DNA of 5,322 bases from Myxococcales bacterium (lineage in GTDB: Bacteria > Myxococcota_A > Polyangia > Fen-1088). Within the stretch, counting starts at the first letter, position 1. Each line of letters begins with the position of its first letter. The notes beneath the pieces are model-generated. The model ran no database searches and was not told the origin of the DNA. It worked only from the letters and a program-made list of their open reading frames with translations. Of this stretch, positions 1-5,322 are shown one piece after another. The stretch lies in NCBI GenBank assembly GCA_003161835.1, contig PMNO01000654.1, forward strand, positions 1,109 to 6,430, read 5' to 3'. The position numbers and the translations under genes are program-made.

Positions 1-185
1 CTGCCCACGACCCCGCCGCTGCCGGTGCTCCCGCCGCTTTGTCCCCCGGAGGCATGGCCGGCGGTTCCGGCGCTTCCGTCCGCGTCATGTCCAACGGTGC
101 GCTGGCTACCACCGCAGGCGAACAGTTCGAGCGCCATCGCTCCCAAGAACAGCAACCCTGTTTTGCTTGTGTGAAGCACGGTCAC
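1..185 (-). CDS. Lipoprotein with Gly/Ser-rich linker, N-terminal part (3' end outside window)
   Basis: This is an open minus-strand frame that leaves the window at its left edge, so only the first ~60 residues are visible. It has a classical lipoprotein signal: a Lys-containing n-region (HTSKTG), a hydrophobic core (GLLFLGAMALELF) and the lipobox L-F-A-C, whose Cys codon is at 114-116. The mature chain starts CGGSQRT and continues as a Gly/Ser/Ala-rich linker (GSAGTAGHASGG...), the usual tether of surface lipoproteins in myxobacteria-like genomes. The start is uncertain. GTG codons at 185, 179 and 209 are all in frame, and none has a good ribosome binding site. The ATG at 137 would leave only seven residues before the Cys, too short for a signal peptide. 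The functional domain lies outside the window, so no function can be given. It is divergent from the lipoprotein gene at 437. Confidence 0.6.
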   Translation of the reverse strand, partial: MTVLHTSKTGLLFLGAMALELFACGGSQRTVGHDADGSAGTAGHASGGQSGGSTGSGGVVG

Positions 186-436
186 CAGCGAGCAATATCG
201 GGGCCGCACATGCCGAGCGCGAAGTGCTCGCCCGTCGAGGGGCCGCGCATCCGACCGGCTGCGGATTTTCATCACCCCGAGGGGGGCCCTGACAGATCCG
301 TCCTGGTCCGGGCGCCCGGCGATTCCGGGCGGCCGGCAAGAACAGCAACAACATCTGCACCAAGGGAAAGCTGTCCCTGACGGCCGATGCCGCGTAAGCT
401 GGACCCGGTGCGGAGCCGAATTTCGTTGGAGGCGAC
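186..436. other. Divergent intergenic region with a hairpin and a coding-like remnant
   Basis: This lies between two divergent lipoprotein genes and should hold both promoters, but I see no convincing -35/-10 pair. A perfect 7-bp inverted repeat with a 5-base loop occupies 313-331 (CGCCCGG/CCGGGCG); no T-run follows it. From 335 to the TAA at 395-397 one plus frame reads GKNSNNICTKGKLSLTADAA, which resembles the C-terminal tail of a protein. The frame is closed by a TGA at 290-292 and has no start codon, so this is at most a remnant. A Shine-Dalgarno GGAGG at 428-432 belongs to the next gene. Confidence 0.35.
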
Positions 437-1456
437 ATGCACATGACGACGAGACAACAACGCGGGTTACGAATGATCATGTTTGCGGCAAGCGCCGGCA
501 TCGTAGTGTCGTGTGGCGGTAGCGCGCGCGACACTCTCCCCGCCGGTTGGGCCGGAGCCGCCCCGTTGACGGTTCAGCAATCGACGTGCAACGGCGACAT
601 CATGTCCGCGAAGCCGAGCCTGGATGTCACCGACACCGGGGGGACGATCTCGGTGACCTATGGCGACGCCGAGTTTCGCTGCAATCAGCAGGTGTGCGCT
701 TATGTGATGGACGCGGGCGCCACAACGCGCGTGTTGGTCGAGCCTTGCGATCTGCATCCAACCTCCGTCACCAGGTGCGACTGCCTCTACGACGTGACCT
801 TCACCTTGCCGACGCGCGCGAGTCGAACGGCGGTCGAGCTCTACAGGCGGGGGGATTTCTACGCTGCCACCAGCCCACCCTTGCCGACACTGGTTGCGTC
901 ACGGGCCGTCGGCTCCGCCGCGCTGACTTGGTACAAGACCTGTGGCGCTCCCGTCTGCATGGTGGTTGACGCCGGGGCCGCCACGGGTGACGGCGGGGTT
1001 GCGGGCTGCACCACGGAGAAGGTGGGCGACACCTGCGCAACGAATGGCGCAACCTGCGATCCAGGCGAAGGCTGCAGCGTTCTGTTGCGATGTACGGATA
1101 AGGATCCGCGCGTCCAGCAGGGCGGGTGCCCGATTTCTCGCCGGTCCGCAAAACGCGACATCTCCTACCTCGACGACGCCGCGCTCGGCGACCTTGCCGC
1201 CCGCCTTCGAGCCGTTCGCTTGGCTCGCTATCGATACAAGGACGCCCCGAGCCAAGAACGACTCGGCTTCATCATCGACGACGGCAAGGCGGACCTGGCC
1301 GTGGACCAGACGTTGGATCAGATCGATCTCTACAGCTACCTCAGCTGGACGGTTGCCGCCCTGCAGTTTCAAATGAACCGAGCCGATGCGCAGGAGCACG
1401 AGATCCTACGGCTCAGACAAATGCTGTCGCGGCGCAAATCATCGACATCGCGCTGA
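437..1456 (+). CDS. Cys-rich lipoprotein with C-terminal S74-like intramolecular chaperone domain
   Basis: This is a 339-residue predicted lipoprotein. The signal peptide has an Arg-rich n-region (TTRQQRGLR), a hydrophobic core and the lipobox V-V-S-C at Cys26. Residues ~45-160 form a Cys-rich domain (Cys 51, 82, 87, 104, 114, 116, with a CDCLY motif) of unknown function. A short Gly/Asp/Ala linker and a second Cys-rich stretch (~190-231) follow. Residues ~232-332 read like the S74 peptidase/intramolecular chaperone domain of phage tail spikes: Ser234 and Lys239 are spaced as in the self-cleaving Ser/Lys dyad, followed by RYRYKD (264-269), GFIIDDG (277-283) and a terminal helix (EILRLRQML) that could form a coiled coil. 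In known members this domain trimerises the preceding domain and cuts itself off. Cleavage here is inferred. GGAGG at 428-432 is 4 bases before ATG 437 and 10 before ATG 443, so either start is possible. Confidence 0.8.
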   Translation: MHMTTRQQRGLRMIMFAASAGIVVSCGGSARDTLPAGWAGAAPLTVQQSTCNGDIMSAKPSLDVTDTGGTISVTYGDAEFRCNQQVCAYVMDAGATTRVLVEPCDLHPTSVTRCDCLYDVTFTLPTRASRTAVELYRRGDFYAATSPPLPTLVASRAVGSAALTWYKTCGAPVCMVVDAGAATGDGGVAGCTTEKVGDTCATNGATCDPGEGCSVLLRCTDKDPRVQQGGCPISRRSAKRDISYLDDAALGDLAARLRAVRLARYRYKDAPSQERLGFIIDDGKADLAVDQTLDQIDLYSYLSWTVAALQFQMNRADAQEHEILRLRQMLSRRKSSTSR

Positions 1457-1668
1457 TCGAGGGGCGCGTGCGATCCGGCACCGCTGACCACCGCCCACGC
1501 GACGTTCAAGACGGTCGAGCTCGCGCTGTGCGAGGTGCTCCACCGCGATCGGGTCTGGCAGGACTGGCATCGGACCCGCGAACGGCAGAAGGAGCCAAGG
1601 AGCTGGCAAAGGCCATGGGGGTGGTCGTGACGACGGATCCAAAGGGTGCCTGGAAGCGCGCAGCATAG
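1457..1668 (+). pseudogene. Decayed coding remnant, two frames, unidentified
   Basis: Directly after the lipoprotein stop codon the same frame stays open to a TGA at 1628-1630 and reads in a protein-like way around 1499-1580 (ATFKTVELALCEVLHRDRVW). In a neighbouring frame the stretch from about 1566 to the TAG at 1666-1668 also looks like a natural C-terminus (ELAKAMGVVVTTDPKGAWKR). Joined by a frameshift near 1570-1580 the two would give about 55 residues of one protein. There is no start codon with a ribosome binding site. I do not recognise a family. It could be the tail of a gene whose 5' part was replaced, or chance open frame in GC-rich DNA. Confidence 0.3.
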
Positions 1669-2102
1669 GAGGCGCGAGAGAGGGTTTGAGCACTCGGTAA
1701 CTACCTGGGCTCCGCGCGGCGGGTCCAGACGTGCACGGGGCGGTGCGCCTCCTTGCGATGGTCGCCGAAGACCCGATCGTGAGCGGAACCTCCACCGCGC
1801 CCGCTCGCCTTGCGCGACCTGCAGGACGCTGTGGAGGCCTTCAACTCAATCGCCGATGGAGTTCCACTGAAGCGTCGATTTCCGACTTTCGAATGGAGAC
1901 GCTCTCGACGTTGATGCCGATTGGCAAGTGCTTCTCGCGGGCGTAGTCCTGCACGTCGGTGAATACGGTTTCGCACAGGTCGACAGAGCGTTCCAGGTGT
2001 CGGCAGGATGGCACTCTGAGCCATCACTACCTTAAGCGCTGGTCCCAAAATGGGGTCCACTTCATTCCTCGAAAAAGTACTGGCGTGCGGGGAGGCTTTG
2101 GG
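1669..2102. other. Gene-poor stretch with scattered coding-like fragments
   Basis: No intact gene is visible here. On the plus strand a frame open from 1783 to the TGA at 1912-1914 contains LRDLQDAVEAFNSIADGVPL, with only a TTG (1810) as possible start and no ribosome binding site. Another plus frame around 1731-1810 reads VRLLAMVAEDPIVSGTS. The two would join by a frameshift near 1805. On the minus strand a clearer remnant covers 1841-2014 and is listed separately. Near the right end, 2040-2063 resembles an insertion-sequence end, and 2091-2095 (GGAGG) is a Shine-Dalgarno sequence for a start at 2103. The mixture of short fragments on both strands suggests decay or rearrangement. Confidence 0.4.
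1841..2014 (-). pseudogene. C-terminal fragment of an unidentified protein
   Basis: This minus-strand frame of about 57 codons ends at the stop whose complement is TCA 1841-1843. It reads as genuine protein: ETVFTDVQDYAREKHLPIG, then INVESVSIRKSEIDASVEL. Its central codons strongly prefer G or C in the third position, which supports real coding over a shadow frame. Upstream the frame is closed by adjacent stops just beyond the GTG at 2014, and that GTG has no ribosome binding site. It therefore looks like the last part of a gene that has lost its 5' portion, perhaps at the insertion-like sequence at 2040-2063. I cannot assign a family; a tail of a methylenetetrahydrofolate-reductase-like enzyme is only a guess. 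A small intact protein is the alternative. Confidence 0.4.
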
Positions 2103-2116
2103 ATGACGATGGGTGC

Positions 2117-3736
2117 GTGCGGGGGATCCTTCCGGTGGCTCTGGGACTTGCGGTCGACTTCGGGCTGTCCTCGGGGGGGTGCGCGCGGATGGGGGAGCGA
2201 AACATTCCGGCGCCTGCCTCGGCGCTTCATTTGCGGATGGCTCCACCCATTTCGAGTGCCATCCAAGGCGACCCTCTCGATGACGACGACAGCCCGGCCG
2301 CGCTTCGTTCCTGGCGCCGATTGGATTCGCCCCACTTTGCGTTGAAAACGGATCGGCCCGACGCCGAGGCGCGGCGGATTCTCTTCTCTCTCGAGGAGTA
2401 TTTCGCGGCTCTCACGTCGGTCTTCTTTCCAGCGGCGTCACTTCCCTCCGAGCGAATGCCGGTGATCGCGGTGGGCAGCGAGACGGAAACGCGACGCTAT
2501 TTGCCGGTGCGAATCAGCGGGGTGTTCGTGGAACCGGTGCACTATCAACCGTTGATTGTGCTCGGCCAGAACCAATATGGATTCGATGATTCGACCGTCC
2601 GCCACGAACTGGTTCACTACGCCATGCGCCTCTCCTTGAAGCGTTTCCTTCCACTGTGGTACGCGGAGGGCATGGCGTCCTATTTCGAAACCCTCGCATA
2701 CGATCGTGCGGGGTCGAAGCTGCTGGTCGGGAGGGCGTCAATATTCCGAGTCTCGGTGCTCCGGGACGCGGGCTTGTTGTTGCCGGTGGAGTCACTCGTG
2801 GGGGGTGGCCTCGATGGGATGATTGAAAGCGAGCCGGACCAATTTTATGCGACCTCCTGGCTGCTGATCCATTCGCTGATTCACGAAGCGCCGGATGTGT
2901 TCGCCGCGTACGAACATTCGTTGCTGGCAGGAGAGTCTTCGTCGGACGCGTGGCGGGCAGCGGCGCCTGCCGCTGTCCGCGGCACGATCGATCAGCAACT
3001 GACTCGCTATCTGCGCGAAAGCCTGTACGAGAGAGGGCGTCGTCTATCCTGGAGTGCGCCGGCGTTCGAGATATCGACACAGCCTCTCGGGGTTGGGGAT
3101 GCGCTCGCGGTTCGCGCCCTGCTGAACCTGGTCGGTGCGAGGCTGCAGTCGTCGCGCGCGGGATATCACGATGAGCGCGCGGTGGCGCATGCCGAGGCGG
3201 CCCTGGCTCAAGATCCGACCAATCTCGTCGCCGTGCAGGTGAAACTGACTGAGCACAGACCGGTGGCCGTCTCCGATCTGCGCACCGCGGTGCACCACAA
3301 CGAGGCCCGCTGGACGGCGTGGCTGACGCTGTATGACGCGCTCGACAATGACAACAGCGCCCGGGACGAACGGACCCAAGCCCTGGCGCGAGCAGCCTCC
3401 CTCGCACCTGACGACCCAGAGATCTTGATTCGACTGGCGTACCAGGCCTTCAACCTGCGTCGCTGGCAGGACGCGATTGGGTTGTTTTCTCGGGCCCGGG
3501 TCGTGTCGCCCGACCACCTCCGGTTCGCGCACGTCTACCTCACGGCGCTGTCACATCACGAACGCTGCGGGGCCATGGTCCCCGCATCCGCGGTGCGAAT
3601 GGGCCGGGTAGCTCTTTCCCCTGGCGAACAGGAGGGCCTGATTCGTTCGGTCGAGCTTTGCCTTTCAGCCTCCGACGGTTTCCTGGGACAGTCCGCGAAG
3701 AGCACCGGCCAGAGCCGATCGCCAGGTTCACGATGA
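2117..3736 (+). CDS. Exported HExxH zinc metallopeptidase (peptidase MA type) with TPR-like C-terminus
   Basis: This 539-residue protein is probably exported. The N-terminus (RGILPVALGLAVDFGLSSGGC) resembles a lipoprotein signal ending at Cys22, but the lipobox S-G-G-C is weak and Asp14 interrupts the hydrophobic core. Residues ~70-125 (HFALKTDRPDAEARRIL...) match the usual opening of peptidase MA domains. The zinc motif HELVH is at 163-167, with Glu164 as catalytic base. WYAEGMASYFE (181-191) supplies Glu184 as likely third zinc ligand, the gluzincin pattern. Residues ~352-378 and ~418-475 form TPR-like helical repeats (AVAHAEAALAQDP; ARAASLAPDDPEILIRLAY) that usually bind partners. The GTG start is the only reasonable one in frame, but the Shine-Dalgarno GGAGG at 2091-2095 fits an out-of-frame ATG at 2103 instead. 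The stop overlaps the next gene's start by 4 bases. Substrate is unknown. Confidence 0.8.
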   Translation: MRGILPVALGLAVDFGLSSGGCARMGERNIPAPASALHLRMAPPISSAIQGDPLDDDDSPAALRSWRRLDSPHFALKTDRPDAEARRILFSLEEYFAALTSVFFPAASLPSERMPVIAVGSETETRRYLPVRISGVFVEPVHYQPLIVLGQNQYGFDDSTVRHELVHYAMRLSLKRFLPLWYAEGMASYFETLAYDRAGSKLLVGRASIFRVSVLRDAGLLLPVESLVGGGLDGMIESEPDQFYATSWLLIHSLIHEAPDVFAAYEHSLLAGESSSDAWRAAAPAAVRGTIDQQLTRYLRESLYERGRRLSWSAPAFEISTQPLGVGDALAVRALLNLVGARLQSSRAGYHDERAVAHAEAALAQDPTNLVAVQVKLTEHRPVAVSDLRTAVHHNEARWTAWLTLYDALDNDNSARDERTQALARAASLAPDDPEILIRLAYQAFNLRRWQDAIGLFSRARVVSPDHLRFAHVYLTALSHHERCGAMVPASAVRMGRVALSPGEQEGLIRSVELCLSASDGFLGQSAKSTGQSRSPGSR

Positions 3737-4236
3737 TCACTCCGACGACGCACAGCCACGCAATGCGCCGCCCACCATCCTGGGTGTTCGGGCTGATCCT
3801 CGCGCTGTGTCTCGGACCGTCCGGCTGTCTCGCCTTCCGCCGCGCTTCTTCCGGGCAGGATCCGGCGGGTCCCGAAGTCGGGACCGATGCGGCCCAGGTC
3901 TTCGCGTCTCTCAAGGAAGCCCGGCTGGAGGGCGCAAAGCTGCAACCGACGTGGGTCGGTCTCCTCGAGCCTCTCGCCCGCCAGGGCGCGAATCGGCTGG
4001 CAGCCGGAGGTGATTGGGGGAGCATCGCAAACGACATCGCCAGCCAAACGACCTACCGACTTGGGCGGAACGTCTCTGTGTGGACCTTCGGCAGCGACGG
4101 CCTCGCCCTGAGGCCGTGGCCGACCCGAATGCTGGCTTCCTACAGTCTCAGCGTTGCGATCGGCGTCGCGCTGATGCAAACCACCGCGCCGGGCCGATAC
4201 GCCATCTTGGTGGTCATCCCCGAGCCGGGACGGTGA
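3733..4236 (+). CDS. Small predicted lipoprotein, possibly CAP/SCP-like
   Basis: This 167-residue protein starts at an ATG that overlaps the peptidase stop codon (ATGA), so it is probably translationally coupled and in the same operon. A signal peptide is visible: Arg12-Arg13, then the hydrophobic stretch WVFGLILALCLG, then P-S-G-C with Cys32. Pro at -3 makes this an unusual lipobox, so ordinary export is also possible. ATG 3763 would give a tighter 21-residue signal but has no ribosome binding site. The mature part has an N-terminal helical region (VFASLKEARLEGAKLQPTW) and a C-terminal strand-rich end (LSVAIGVALM...PGRYAILVVI). This order recalls the CAP fold of SCP/PR-1-like secreted proteins, in which a GVGVA-like strand precedes the last one. 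The resemblance is weak, I see no clear CAP catalytic residues, and the family call is an inference. Confidence 0.7.
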   Translation: MITPTTHSHAMRRPPSWVFGLILALCLGPSGCLAFRRASSGQDPAGPEVGTDAAQVFASLKEARLEGAKLQPTWVGLLEPLARQGANRLAAGGDWGSIANDIASQTTYRLGRNVSVWTFGSDGLALRPWPTRMLASYSLSVAIGVALMQTTAPGRYAILVVIPEPGR

Positions 4237-4492
4237 GAGGCGAGAGCCCGACGCGGCCTGGCCGCGCGGTATCTCGGCACGAGCCGCCTGGGAGAACCGT
4301 ACCGCCTCCGAGGCGCCACCACCGGAGGCCTGATCGGTGCCGAGCGGAAGCGCCGCGGACTCTCGCAGAAAGCCAACCGACTCAACTGACTCTGACAAGT
4401 ACCGTGCTTGAATCCTGGTCTCGTAGTACTCCGGCGTAAATCCACCCACGAATCAATCCTTGATTCGCCCTTTCGATCGGCCATGCTGAAAG
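4237..4492. other. Intergenic region upstream of the FMN reductase gene
   Basis: This spacer of about 250 bases separates the peptidase operon from the reductase gene. Its last third is less GC-rich than the surroundings, as expected for a promoter region, and holds the inverted repeat listed separately. I found no well-spaced sigma-70 hexamers and no clear terminator for the upstream operon. A minus-strand open frame starts at 4449 (GGFTPEYYETRIQARYL) but runs straight through the opposite strand of the two upstream genes. Only its first ~30 residues look protein-like, so I do not call it. Confidence 0.35.
4449..4467. promoter_or_regulatory. Perfect 8-bp inverted repeat, candidate operator
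   Basis: CGAATCAA, a 3-base spacer (TCC) and TTGATTCG form a perfect palindrome ending 25 bases before the ATG of the FMN reductase gene. It is AT-richer than its surroundings, which fits a repressor or activator site better than the GC-rich hairpins expected of terminators here. No T-run follows, arguing against an intrinsic terminator. A role in controlling the reductase is inferred from position only. Confidence 0.4.
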
Positions 4493-5047
4493 ATGCCTCG
4501 TAACGTCGCCGTCATCGTCGGTAGCCTTCGCAAAGATTCTTACACGCGCAAGATCGCGCTTGCGATCGCCGAGCTTGCAGCGCCCGCGCTCAAGCTAGAG
4601 ATCATCGAGATCGGCGACCTGCCGCTCTACAATCAAGACCTCGACAACGACCCGCCGGCCGAGTGGAGGCGGTTCCGCGACCGACTGCGCGCGTCCGAGG
4701 CCGTGCTGTTCGCGACCCCCGAGTACAACCGCTCGGTGCCCGGCGCGCTCAAGAACGCGATCGACGTCGGTTCGCGGCCGTACGGCGGGGCCGCGTGGTC
4801 GGGCAAGCCCGCAGCGATCGTTAGCGTATCGCCCGGCGCGCTCGGCGCGTTCGGCGCGAACCACCACCTGCGCCAGTCACTGACGTTCCTCGACATGCCG
4901 ACCTTGCAGCAGCCCGAGATCTATCTCAATAACGTCGCCAAGGCGCTCGACGGGCACGGCAAGCTCGTCAACGATGACATGAAGGCGTTGTTGCAGAAGT
5001 TCGTGACGACGTTCGCGGCGTGGATCGAGCGGCACCAAAAGGTGTGA
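4493..5047 (+). CDS. NAD(P)H-dependent FMN reductase (chromate/quinone reductase type)
   Basis: This is a 184-residue cytoplasmic flavodoxin-fold oxidoreductase of the NADPH-dependent FMN reductase family, which includes ChrR/YieF and azoreductase-like enzymes. Members bind FMN and use NAD(P)H to reduce quinones, chromate or other electron acceptors. The FMN phosphate loop is GSLRKDSYTRK (residues ~10-20). The second signature, ATPEYNRSVPGALKNAID (~74-91), contacts the isoalloxazine ring. GDLPLYNQDLDND (~41-53) and the SVSPGALGAFG segment (~111-121) are also typical. Length is normal and nothing is missing. The start is fixed by conservation of the N-terminal strand (RNVAVIVGSLR). The ribosome binding site is poor (GAAAG touching the ATG). 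A candidate operator lies just upstream. The gene converges with the AbiEi gene. The substrate cannot be read from sequence. Confidence 0.93.
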   Translation: MPRNVAVIVGSLRKDSYTRKIALAIAELAAPALKLEIIEIGDLPLYNQDLDNDPPAEWRRFRDRLRASEAVLFATPEYNRSVPGALKNAIDVGSRPYGGAAWSGKPAAIVSVSPGALGAFGANHHLRQSLTFLDMPTLQQPEIYLNNVAKALDGHGKLVNDDMKALLQKFVTTFAAWIERHQKV

Positions 5048-5102
5048 GGTGCGTAGGGCACGGTGACGCCGATCGAGTCGGGCTAACTACCGGTCCGTGC
5101 CG

Positions 5103-5117
5103 CCCGCGAAGCGCGGG
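5103..5117. terminator. GC-rich hairpin between convergent genes
   Basis: CCCGCG, loop AAG, CGCGGG form a perfect 6-bp stem in the 88-base gap between the converging reductase and AbiEi genes, where a two-way terminator would be expected. No T-run follows on either strand, so intrinsic termination is unproven; Rho-dependent ends or a chance palindrome in GC-rich DNA are alternatives. Confidence 0.3.
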
Positions 5118-5135
5118 GGTCGGGCCGCCGGCGGT

Positions 5136-5322
5136 TCACGCGGGCACTGATTCGACGTAGGAGCGCATGACGTTGGTGACGCGGACAACCTCAGCCGCCC
5201 GGGTCAGGTCGTCGATTGATCGACGCGCTCGACGATACTCGCGCAGCGCTTCCAGCGCGACGTCGAGACCGATCTTGTTCCGGTACTTGAAGCAGTCGAC
5301 CACCGTCCGAGCGGGCGTCGTC
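5136..5322 (-). CDS. abiEi: Type IV toxin-antitoxin AbiEi-family antitoxin, C-terminal part (5' end outside window)
   Basis: Sixty-one C-terminal residues are visible on the minus strand, ending at the stop whose complement is TCA 5136-5138; the gene continues beyond the right edge. The stretch TPARTVVDCFKYRNKIGLD, followed by VALEALREYRR, is the characteristic C-terminal segment of AbiEi-family antitoxins. The end (ARRSIDDLTRAAEVV...NVMRSYVES) matches the family's closing helices. In known systems AbiEi has an N-terminal winged-helix domain that represses its own operon and a C-terminal domain that counters AbiEii, a nucleotidyltransferase toxin; the pair acts in phage abortive infection and plasmid or island stability. 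The toxin gene normally follows directly, but the next DNA downstream is an 88-base gap and a convergent reductase gene, so none is present there. The winged-helix part could not be examined. Confidence 0.82.
   Translation of the reverse strand, partial: TTPARTVVDCFKYRNKIGLDVALEALREYRRARRSIDDLTRAAEVVRVTNVMRSYVESVPA

Noticed and set aside
313..331. 7-bp stem hairpin as an intrinsic terminator
   Set aside because: No T-run follows on either strand and no intact gene ends next to it.
39..380. Plus-strand open frame of 113 codons
   Set aside because: It is opposite the minus-strand lipoprotein signal peptide and linker, and has Arg/Pro-rich composition with no recognisable domain.
106..534. Minus-strand open frame of 142 codons at the left
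   Set aside because: It lies in a different frame from the lipobox-bearing minus gene, is Arg/Ala/Pro-rich and overlaps the start of the plus-strand lipoprotein.
899..1399. Minus-strand open frame of 166 codons opposite the S74-like region
   Set aside because: The plus strand carries conserved motifs in the same DNA, while the minus translation has none.
1457..2102. Possible structured RNA gene in the gene-poor stretch
   Set aside because: No long complementary arms, promoter-terminator pair or known RNA motif could be seen, whereas protein-like fragments explain much of it better.
2514..3407. A 297-codon minus-strand open frame opposite the metallopeptidase
   Set aside because: Its translation is Arg/Pro/Ser-rich without domains, and it is fully covered by a gene with clear HExxH and TPR features. 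It is a shadow caused by high GC.
3556..4449. A 297-codon minus-strand open frame
   Set aside because: It overlaps the peptidase end and the small lipoprotein gene on the other strand. Only its first ~30 residues look natural; the rest is low-complexity shadow sequence.
1..5322. CRISPR array, tRNA or rRNA
   Set aside because: No regularly spaced direct repeats, tRNA cloverleaf arms or conserved rRNA blocks were found on reading.

Overview
The window is high-GC bacterial chromosome with strong third-position GC bias. It holds four complete protein genes, two genes cut by the window edges, and a decayed stretch between them. Several products are predicted secreted or lipid-anchored proteins with Cys-rich or Gly/Ser-rich segments after a lipobox. 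That style is common in Myxococcota (Polyangia and relatives), so I suggest that group; this is an inference from protein style, not from a marker gene.

Left part (1-1456): a minus-strand lipoprotein gene runs off the left edge and faces away from a plus-strand lipoprotein gene (437-1456). Both mature proteins begin Cys-Gly-Gly-Ser. The plus-strand protein joins a Cys-rich domain to a C-terminal region that reads like the S74-type intramolecular chaperone of phage tail fibres, with its Ser/Lys pair kept.

Middle (1457-2102): no intact gene. Short out-of-frame pieces on both strands still look like protein, so I read this as eroded or rearranged DNA. A sequence like the end of an insertion sequence lies near 2040-2063.

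Centre (2117-4236): two genes overlap by 4 bases (ATGA) and are probably translated together. The first encodes an exported HExxH zinc metallopeptidase of the peptidase MA type with C-terminal TPR-like helices. The second encodes a small predicted envelope protein with a weak resemblance to the CAP/SCP fold. A joint extracellular or periplasmic role is likely; the substrate is unknown.

Right part (4237-5322): a perfect inverted repeat lies just upstream of an NAD(P)H-dependent FMN reductase gene (4493-5047). That gene converges on the 3' end of a minus-strand gene for an AbiEi-family type IV antitoxin. The usual AbiEii toxin gene is not in its expected place downstream. A GC-rich hairpin between the two convergent genes may serve as a terminator. 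I saw no tRNA, rRNA, CRISPR array or intact mobile element.
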